In this document: in pieces, positions 57,119-64,000 of the stretch
How the letters are laid out: each line of letters begins with the position of its first letter
Numbering within the stretch: position 1 is the stretch's first letter
Assembly (NCBI RefSeq): GCF_035046485.1
Contig: NC_085138.1
Coordinates: forward strand, 429,089,265-429,153,264
Reading direction: 5' to 3'
DNA from: Aedes albopictus
Lineage: Eukaryota; Arthropoda; Insecta; Diptera; Culicidae
DNA length: 64,000 nt
The notes under the pieces: generated by a model
The model's database searches: none
Seen by the model: the letters and a program-made list of their open reading frames with translations, nothing else
Told to the model about the DNA's origin: nothing
Translations under genes and position numbers: made by a program

Positions 57119-58582
57119 CTGCTATTATTCTGCTATTATCAACGCATCCCCTGGCTTTCGCCCATCTGCGTTGTCTTTTCACTAGGCAATACGTCTACCA
57201 ATTGATGTTTATGGGCTTGCCGGACCAAGTCATGTAGCTAAGCCAAACACCCCACCTACAACTGTTGGGTAGGCACCATTGTCCCGCCCACTGGTCTTTT
57301 ACAGCTAGTTGTAGGTGCATGTGTGCGTGTAAGTATTGGTGTATGTGTGTTAGTGTTGGTGTATTGTAGGCGCCAACTCGTTCTAATCCACTCTGATTGC
57401 TAACACCCTATTGAACCATTACCCTTAAATCTGGCAATCTATGAAATAGAATGAGTTAAACGCCTGTACATAATAGTCAATTAATCAAACAAGGAATATT
57501 AGTATTAAAGCGAAGATACAATGAAGCACCGCCCCGAACCTCGAGAGCACAAACCCCAAGAACCAAATGACAGGCTGCGCGAACAGTCGATCGACTGGGT
57601 ACCAACAGTGAATAGCCAATCGAGCAAACCCTCCAGCACAAACCGCCACCAGCTCTCCCGACCTGCGCCCAACAAATTCGAGGCACAGCCCAGCCATAGC
57701 TTCACCTTAAAACCAAAATCTAGATTGCAGAGCACAATACTTCCCAAGTAACCACGCAGCTCGGGCCGCAAATCACGCACAACACGTCACAAATAAGACA
57801 AACACTACCCCGCCCGTACAACCGAAACCGATCTAGGGTAGAGAAGGATCTCTTTCCACTCCAACCCAGACTCAACTGCACCGACAGGGTAGCGCACCCC
57901 ACACACACTGCACTCATGCATCCATCACGACCCGAGCCGCACGGTCACCTGGGTTGCTTCTATCTGCAATCTGCATGACCTCACCCAACCCGTAACGCAG
58001 AGTTTAAATCCCTCTCTTGCATTACAAAGCAGTCCCTCTTCCCAAAGTTTGTGCGTGGTATAAATGAGATTATAAAGCTGAAGAAATCGTCACCAACACA
58101 ACCGTCAACAATGAGCACTCAATGGTGTCGGCAGAATCAATGACGACCCCCTCAGTCCCAAACCCAATTATCCTACACTACCCAAGTAACCACAATGCTG
58201 AAGCCGTACGCACTGCACGTACGAAGTACATACAGACCTACCCACACCGCCTAAACAAACCACCTAGGCCGAACACAAGCGAAAAGCGGCGCCACCACTG
58301 TTAAACCACGACCATACCAGTAGGTATAATCGCAATTAAGCAATCGTAGAACCATTTCCCGTTCCTACTCAGCCCTAACGATCCATAGCAATGCTTGTCA
58401 ATATATGCACCCCACACACGCAACCCCCACAACCCAACACTATGGTCACTTGAGTATCCCTGGGATTATGATTACATGATGGTCAGGGATCACAGCCATC
58501 AAAACGTTCCACACTTTACCAGGGCTTGCGACCTGTAACTATGATGATTTCCGCTATGGGAAACCATGATAGCTAGCGGTGT
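57119..58582. mobile_element. Unidentified 1464-bp insertion between 25-bp direct repeats
   Basis: The 25-bp text beginning TATCTTTACTCGTTTCC lies at 57094-57118 and again at 58583-58607. The insert is C-rich and G-poor on the plus strand, unlike its surroundings. It contains two copies of CCCAAGTAACCAC and no poly(A) tail. Small frames on both strands (57477-57780) look like chance. I cannot name the element. Confidence 0.65.
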
Positions 58583-59090
58583 TATCTTTACTCGTTTCCG
58601 AGTTATTGACAAAAAAACAATCGAAAAATCAGCCTTTTCGACCTTTTTTTTAACTTCGAAGGAAACCTATCCTATTTTGTTCAATAACTCAAAAACGAGT
58701 TGAGATATCGCACATTTTTGGCCCATAAGGGTCCTAAAATCACCGGTTTTAGTAGAATAGCGTATTTTTTTTTTTTGTCGAAAAAAATGTCATGTTTTTT
58801 TTGGTCCCATACCATTTTTGACAACTTCAGGCCCTTTGAGGGACCACTTAGCCTGGAGATACGGACTTCAAATTTTGACACGATAATTTCATAGCTAAAG
58901 CATATTCTCCTCGTCTTTTTCCAAATCCATTGGTTTTTCCGAGGGGCAAGTGCGGCAGTGTGCAAGCAGTGGTTGTCCCAAGCCGCGCTTGCAAGATTTG
59001 TTTCATTGGCAGAGCCATTACCCGTCGAAAAGTGCAGTTTTCGTGCGTATAGCCGTCCACGTGGTCCGGTATTTTTCCTAACACGCTCCC

Positions 59091-59253
59091 GTCAGAATAC
59101 CCATTTTTTCATTGCTATCTCTGTCGCTCTTCAAGAGGCTCCATTTAAAAATACCCATTTTCAAGTTGGGCGGTCCAACTCATAAATGGGTATTTTTAAA
59201 TGGAGCCTCTTGAAGAGCGACAGAGATAGCAATGAAAAAATGGGTATTCTGAC
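59091..59253. repeat. Perfect hairpin, 70-bp arms, 23-bp loop
   Basis: The arm 59091-59160 and its exact inverse 59184-59253 share GCTCTTCAAGAGGCTCCATT. The loop 59161-59183 has its own AGTTGG/CCAACT stem. It ends some 20 bp before the GC-rich leader of the LINE fragment. Confidence 0.9.
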
Positions 59254-59269
59254 GCAAGCGTGCAGCGTA

Positions 59270-60320
59270 CCCACGCTCACGCTTAGATCACGTTGGTGAG
59301 TGTCCGATCAACGTGTGTGTGAGCAGTCTTTGACCAACACCAACCCAGCAGCAGTGAGAGCAGAGAGAGCAAATCATCGTGCGTTTCCACCGCCGCCGCG
59401 GTGCGGCCGGCCTTCGTCGCCAGATCATCGTGTGTGCACAACCGACAACCAGTCGGCACTAGCGCAGCGCAGTAAAGTTAAGTACCCCGTTCCCTTTCGT
59501 GGTTTCCCCCCACTTTTTCGTCTCCTTTGATTAGTTTTTATCAAGTATATTAGTAGTTTTTCCGCTTTCCCATTTGTATTGATATTTTGTGTTAGTTTAA
59601 TAGTTTAATAGTTTATTTTCAAAATTACGGGATCCTATTACAATACAGTATCATTAAGTATAAGGAAACAACCATAGTGTTCATTTTTGATCTTCGTGAT
59701 CGTTGTTGTTTTTGAGTGTGTGCCTCGTGGCGGTGGTTACCTGCCGCAATGGGTGATGATGAGGATGGCGGGGGCGGAGGTACGTCATATCCCATCAATG
59801 AAGCCTTGCTGTTGGCTTCGGGTGCACCGATCCAGCAAAATGTGAACTTTAGCACCCCTCAATCTGGCGTTTCTGCAATGGATGCCAATAATACCCCTCC
59901 AACGTCCCCCCGCCACAAGGCCTACCCTCCCGACTTTGGCGGGCCATATGTTATTTTCTTCCGACCGAGAGGCAAACATTTGAATACCATTCAAATCAGC
60001 AAGGATCTGACTGAGCGGTATTCTTCCGTTGTTTCCATTGACATGGTTGGTACAGCTAAGCTTCGGGTGACAGTAGGCGAACGAAAACAGGCTAATGAGA
60101 TTGTGGCCTGTGAGTTGTTTACACTTGAGTATCACGTGTACCTTCCAAGCGCGTCGATTGAGGTTTCGGCGATCCTTAACCTCGAAACAGCCGCGAGTTC
60201 TTCGGCTTCTGCAGTAATAAAATGTAAAATCAATGTAAAAACAAAAGATTTTGGCTCAGCTATGCCCTTGTGGCATGGCGCCCGAGCCTTCCAAATAAAC
60301 GAATAAGAAAAAAAAAAAGT
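59270..60320 (+). mobile_element. Internally deleted Jockey/LOA-type LINE
   Basis: A GC-rich 5' leader of about 480 bp, the first part of ORF1, a short 3' UTR (GCCTTCCAAATAAACGAATA) and an A-run at 60309-60320 are joined. The zinc-knuckle part of ORF1 and all of ORF2 are missing. The unit keeps both ends and so could be mobilised in trans. The 5' boundary and TSD are not fixed. Confidence 0.65.
59749..60306 (+). pseudogene. Truncated gag-like ORF1 of the deleted LINE
   Basis: The start is taken as the ATG at 59749 (MGDDEDGGGGG), after an in-frame ATG at 59716 in the leader. The text GPYVIFFRPRGKHLNTIQIS and ANEIVACELFTLEYHVYLPS is characteristic of mosquito LOA/Jockey ORF1. After SASIEVSAILN, near 60180, it departs from the family and reads through the 3' UTR to a stop at 60304-60306. 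The normal CCHC knuckles are absent. Whether the 186-residue product is made is unknown. Confidence 0.7.
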
Positions 60321-60489
60321 TATGTCTGAGCATTCACATTTCTCCCTTGCACTATTTTCTTTTTTGTAGGGTGGATTTGGTTTTCGGCTACTATTGATAT
60401 ACCCTATATCGCTGACTGCTCGACCGGGTCCCCGACACCAGCATCCGGCATCTGGCAACGTCCTTTTCCGTGTGGCACTCCTCGCCAAA
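60321..60489. other. Unassigned spacer
   Basis: It is GC-richer and holds a minus frame without a domain. Confidence 0.3.
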
Positions 60490-60650
60490 CCGATTGCATA
60501 ACATTTCGCCGAAAACCATTTCGCGGAATTCCTTTTCGCGGTCTATCATTTCGCGGAACGACATTTGGCAAAATAAACCATTTCGCGGAATGTACCATTT
60601 TACCGAAAACCAATTGACGGAATATACCGTTTCGCGGAAAATCATTAATA
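60490..60650. repeat. CCATTTCGCGGAAT degenerate tandem repeat (array 1)
   Basis: Around ten degenerate units alternate CATTTCGCGGAA and ACCGAAAACC forms with spacing of about 15-20 bp. A sister array lies at 61195-61325. Confidence 0.8.
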
Positions 60651-61194
60651 GGAGACAAAAAATTAGCTGATCGAGAGACTACAAAACAGCAAAAGAAATA
60701 ACAGCATATTTGTAAAAACTGCGTATGTTTAATAGATGAAAAACCCTGGTATACAAAAATGAGAATGTATAAGTTGGAACATTAAAAAGAAGAGAAAACA
60801 GATACAGTTATCACTGAGGAGTGTTACTTGATTTAAGAGTTACGCGGTCAAACGGTTCACAAATAGCAGCATTCTAACAAGAGATGCTTTCCATAGATTA
60901 GTTCGGACGTGCGGAAGCTGAGAATGAGGTTCCGTTTCAAAATTATGATGCTGGGACTTTAGGGTGAATTGACATGAGGCCCTATAATCGTTGGGCTGAA
61001 TAGATGTTAAACCAATTGGATCGAAAGATCTGCTTAGTATTATCAGAAGGAAAAATCTCATAAGAATCAGTTAGTTGCAGGGTCACCAAATAACACTGTA
61101 GCATCAGAGTAAACAACCTATTATTAAAAGAAGGAAAAATCTCAGATGTTTGGTCACCAGCAAGTGTTATTTGAAAATAAAGCACGATTGTATA
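60651..61194. repeat. Dispersed repeat body, copy 1
   Basis: The part 60895-61170 matches 62925-63190 in direct orientation (AATTATGATGCTGGG, then GGGTCACCAAATAACACTG against GGGTCACCAAACAACACTG). It is part of the same repeat family as the TTTCGCGGAA arrays. No ORF is credible. Confidence 0.65.
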
Positions 61195-61325
61195 GCATTT
61201 CGTCGAACACCATTTCGCGGAATTCATTTTTGGCGGTGTAACATTTTGCGGAATGACATTTCGCGGGATGCACCGTTTCGCCCAAAACCATTTGGCGGAA
61301 TGTACCGTTTCGCGGAAAAACGAGA
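61195..61325. repeat. CCATTTCGCGGAAT degenerate tandem repeat (array 2)
   Basis: It has the same words as array 1, including ACCATTTCGCGGAATTC and TGTACCGTTTCGCGGAAA. Confidence 0.8.
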
Positions 61326-61671
61326 GAGAAAAATTAAATTGATCGAGAGACAACATCATAATAAAATTCAAAATTAATCAGAAGGTGAAAAATGAAACGT
61401 TCCATATCAATATTTCATTTTTGCAACAGCAAACTTTGAAGGAACAGCCTATTTATGAAAGAAGGGAAAATCTCTGAAAATATAAATTTAGCAGTTCTTA
61501 TACCAAAAAAAGTATAATGCATACCATTTATGAAAGAGTAGTCCTTGATCAGAAGAAGGACAATTTTCCTATTAAAAATAATAGCGTATGTTTGAAAGAT
61601 GGAAAAACCGGTGACACAAAAATGAAAATCATTTTTATATCTGTTATACAAGTATAAGTTATCACTCAGGA

Positions 61672-62860
61672 GCTTTTATTTATTTATTTACAACATCTTC
61701 AACACAATAATGGTTGTACAGACTGATAGCTTATATAACTAATGAAAACTTCAATTAAAATAACTCTGATACATTCATAAGACGTTTACATAGCATAATA
61801 ACATTGGCAATCACAGTTCGAATCAACATTATCAACAACAAATGATACAAAATAAAAACAAAACAAACAATCAATAATTATCTAAAATAAGCTGTTAGCG
61901 CACATTACATCATTAGGGCTTCCAAGGGTTGTCAGAGCGTCGAACGAATTCTCGAAATTTAATTCCGAAGGGCCAGGTTGATGCACACATAGCTAATTCT
62001 TTCCACCTTCGCTTCAAAACGACTTTAAACGAAATGTAATCGAGCAGCCTGTAGTGAATACGTTTTGGCATCAGCTTCATCACGCATACAGGGTCACCAA
62101 CGGGAGCGCCAACACATCTGCGAACCAAAACCTCTATATCACTTTCGGTTGTATTAACGTCGATGTTCGACAGCAGCAAAGAAAAGCAATCATCAGTTGT
62201 CTCCGGTTGCTCACTGTTCTCATTCCGTTCACTTTCATAGCACATATTTGTTCCACTCATTACTTCAGCTGCTACAACCGGTGTGGAATGAAGTGGAATT
62301 GCACTATTATGAAAAGTGTCGTTAGGCATGATTCGGTCCAGCGTATCCATAATCGAAGAAACTTGACCTTGTAGTTTGGATATTTCAGAATTTATCGACT
62401 TAGCATCAACCGGGAGTGCAAGTGGTGACTTTGGCTTAGCACTTCTCCAGTCATTGAAGGCAGGCGTACATTCGCAACACAACCATACGAAGCCGCGAGA
62501 AAGAGATCGTAGATGCTCACTACTAAGACCAACACATGAGATATGATAGCTCATTCCACATGGTCCAGCACACTTTACATACATTCGCAATTCCGTATGA
62601 ATACACAGCTCACATTCTTTGCAAAAAACATTTGCATCACAATCCGACGAATTTGTTTTCATTCTGAAATTGTCCAAAATTGCTGATTTTCGGTACTTTT
62701 TCCACGGAGAAGCTTTGGTCACTGAGCGATCCACGTAACGGTTTTGCTTTTTACAATATACGATGCAAGTTCACAAAAAAACGGGTCGATTAGACGGAGG
62801 GCTATAAACGATGCAGCAGCTCAAACGAAACCCGAAACTTTTTTTTTTCCTATCTCAGGA
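61672..62860 (-). mobile_element. ORF1-only CR1-like retroposon
   Basis: On the minus strand a 5' leader (from about 62860), one PHD-finger ORF1, a 3' UTR and a TAAATAAATAAATAAA tail form a unit of about 1.19 kb. CTCAGGAG flanks both edges (near 61664-61671 and 62857-62864), an 8-bp or longer probable TSD. No ORF2 is present. A tail of short repeats, not poly(A), fits the CR1 group. Confidence 0.65.
61913..62734 (-). CDS. CR1-like ORF1: PHD finger, coiled coil, RRM-like domain, 273 aa
   Basis: The frame is open with Met1 at 62734. A PHD-type C4HC3 pattern uses Cys41, Cys44, Cys55, Cys59, His64, Cys67, Cys86 and Cys89 (WLCCEC at the end). A short coiled coil follows near residues 108-130 (EISKLQGQVSSIMDTLDRIM). 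The C-terminal part, about 178-273, resembles the RRM-like domain at the end of many mosquito PHD ORF1 proteins, ending WPFGIKFREF and NPWKP. Such proteins bind the element RNA. The reading frame has stayed open although ORF2 is gone. A host gene captured from such an ORF1 is a less likely alternative. Confidence 0.7.
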   Translation of the reverse strand: MDRSVTKASPWKKYRKSAILDNFRMKTNSSDCDANVFCKECELCIHTELRMYVKCAGPCGMSYHISCVGLSSEHLRSLSRGFVWLCCECTPAFNDWRSAKPKSPLALPVDAKSINSEISKLQGQVSSIMDTLDRIMPNDTFHNSAIPLHSTPVVAAEVMSGTNMCYESERNENSEQPETTDDCFSLLLSNIDVNTTESDIEVLVRRCVGAPVGDPVCVMKLMPKRIHYRLLDYISFKVVLKRRWKELAMCASTWPFGIKFREFVRRSDNPWKP

Positions 62861-62864
62861 GAGG

Positions 62865-63330
62865 TAATTGGCTGAAGGGTTACATTGTCACCCGGTATAC
62901 AAATGCTTTAAATCAATAAGGGTGAAAGTGTGAAGGCTGAGAAGCAGGTTCAGATCCAGAATTATGATGCTGGGCCATTAAGCCGTAGGACATTAGGCTG
63001 AATGAACATTAGGTCGAGACATTGGGCTTGAAAGATCTGTCTGTTATTAGAGGCAGGAAAAATCTTAGAAGAATTTGTTAGTTGCTGGGTCACCAAACAA
63101 CACTGTTGCACTGCAACTAATAAATAAACAACTTTTTTCTTAATAGAAAGTAAAATCTTAGATGTAGATATCAGTTTGTTCACCAGCTTTCTTTCAAATA
63201 AGAACAGCTTATTCAAAGAAGAAGAGCAAATCTACTACGGAGTGAACAATAAGACCGCCAATAAATATTATAACAGTGCAACTCGAAAGAACGGCTCTTG
63301 ATTTAAAGAAGGATAATGACAGTAGGGTTG
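62865..63330. repeat. Dispersed repeat body, copy 2
   Basis: It is the direct repeat of 60895-61170 at 62925-63190. Together they imply that the retroposon landed in a longer array of this family. Confidence 0.6.
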
Positions 63331-64000
63331 CCGGGGACCGTGACTACACGTTCACTTCATAAGTGGATGGTCATGCCCAACTAACAATTGCAAGTCACAA
63401 ACAAGCAAGCTTGCTGGATTGTTGCTTATTAATGGTAATGATAGCTGTACTAAAATTATGCTCTACACATTACTGTTTAAATGATTTTTCAATTGAGAAC
63501 ATAGTCAATGTTCGACTTTGCTCATCGGTATCAACAATGATAAATTAAAACACTTTTCAAAAGTTTAACAAGAAATTTATTCGACAAGCATTGATTCCTT
63601 AACAAAAGAGTTTAACAAAACATTTGTCTGCATCTTTTTAAGCTGATGTATCGATAAGTATATGCTCCTGAACAATGTGCTTTTCACTTGTCCAATAAAC
63701 GCCTTCAGCTCGTCATAGTTTGACTCGGAACTTTGTTCGGATTATGGGATAAATCATGGCTAAAACTGTTTAGACAACCAAGTTATTAAAGAACCAAATT
63801 TTTTAACGAATCACATGAAATAAAACAGAATAGAATTAGGAAGTTTAACAATGAGTGCCAAGAGACGTAATCAACGTAAAAATATGGCATTTATTTATTA
63901 TTATTATTATTAGTCTGTAACAAGATATCTTGTAACCTTGATTATTATATTTTTTATCTTCCGCAGCAGTTCGATTGTACGAGACGCTTGGATCGATGAA
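63331..64000. other. Unassigned DNA
   Basis: No gene is recognised. A TTATTATTATTATTATTAG run at 63895-63913 may be a LINE 3' tail. Confidence 0.35.

Larger units (their letters stand above)
55989..58890. mobile_element. Fold-back element with two nested insertions
   Basis: The arms 55989-56066 plus 56988-57118, and 58670-58890, are inverted copies, sharing TGTCAAAATTTGAAGTCCG and ATCACCGG(T/C)TT. The element alone would be about 510 bp. One insertion (56069-56985) sits in the left arm and another (57119-58582) near the loop. Confidence 0.7.

Noticed and set aside
59716..60306. Functional host gene of 196 codons
   Set aside because: The N-terminal part is a LINE ORF1 and the C-terminal part is read-through of a LINE 3' UTR next to an A-run.
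60132..60488. 118-codon minus-strand frame
   Set aside because: It is antisense to the LINE ORF1 remnant and its 3' UTR, with no domain.

Overview
The window reads as a transposon-rich stretch of a culicine mosquito genome, most likely Aedes. The grounds are a SINE of the Feilai type at 42021-42244, non-LTR retrotransposon ORFs of the LOA, Jockey, RTE and CR1 kinds that I recognise from mosquito genomes, many small TA-target inverted-repeat elements, and one spliced gene with a multi-kilobase intron full of transposons beside a 56-bp intron. The species is inferred, not proven. No bacterial, viral or organellar gene is evident. The main gene lies on the + strand at 19436-27105. Five exons join without any stop into a 749-residue frame. 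It carries two tandem copies of a cysteine module (FCYxCG, CxxC and DCYFC), each made by an exon pair, and then a domain that looks like a transposase-derived RNase H fold. The protein family is known to me only as uncharacterised arthropod proteins. Layout, left half: 0-7 kb holds unassigned DNA with a TTAA-flanked MITE and a Tc1-like fold-back element. 6.9-9.3 kb is a TA-target element with GGTCCAACC repeats. 9.3-14.9 kb is an element head followed by a 161-bp satellite array; its head is interrupted by a 2,971-bp element with 569-bp inverted arms and a minisatellite core. 15-19 kb is AT-rich with small MITEs. 19.4-27.1 kb is the gene, whose intron 3 holds two elements, with a perfect palindrome around (TA)n just downstream. 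27.8-33.2 kb holds a decayed LINE tail and an intact 1,227-codon LINE ORF2. 34.4-36.7 kb is the inverted second copy of the satellite element, carrying a solo LTR of copia type. Layout, right half: 36.7-38.0 kb is a long-TIR element with a nested insertion. 40-43 kb holds a MITE, SINEs and a 23-bp array. 43.5-49.7 kb is a mirrored block with two identical 609-bp hAT-type MITEs. 50.3-52.0 kb is a 24-bp satellite open in several frames on both strands. 53.3-55.6 kb is a decayed RTE interrupted by a fold-back. 56-58.9 kb is a fold-back with two nested insertions. 59.3-60.3 kb is an internally deleted LINE. 60.5-63.3 kb is a repeat family with TTTCGCGGAA arrays, split by a retroposon that encodes only a PHD-finger ORF1. 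The window is thus a record of nested insertions, many dated relative to each other by intact target-site duplications (TSDs). Apart from the spliced gene and the transposon ORFs I see no coding unit I would defend. Possible remnants at 33898-34173, 46717-46986 and 52704-53267 are listed with low confidence.
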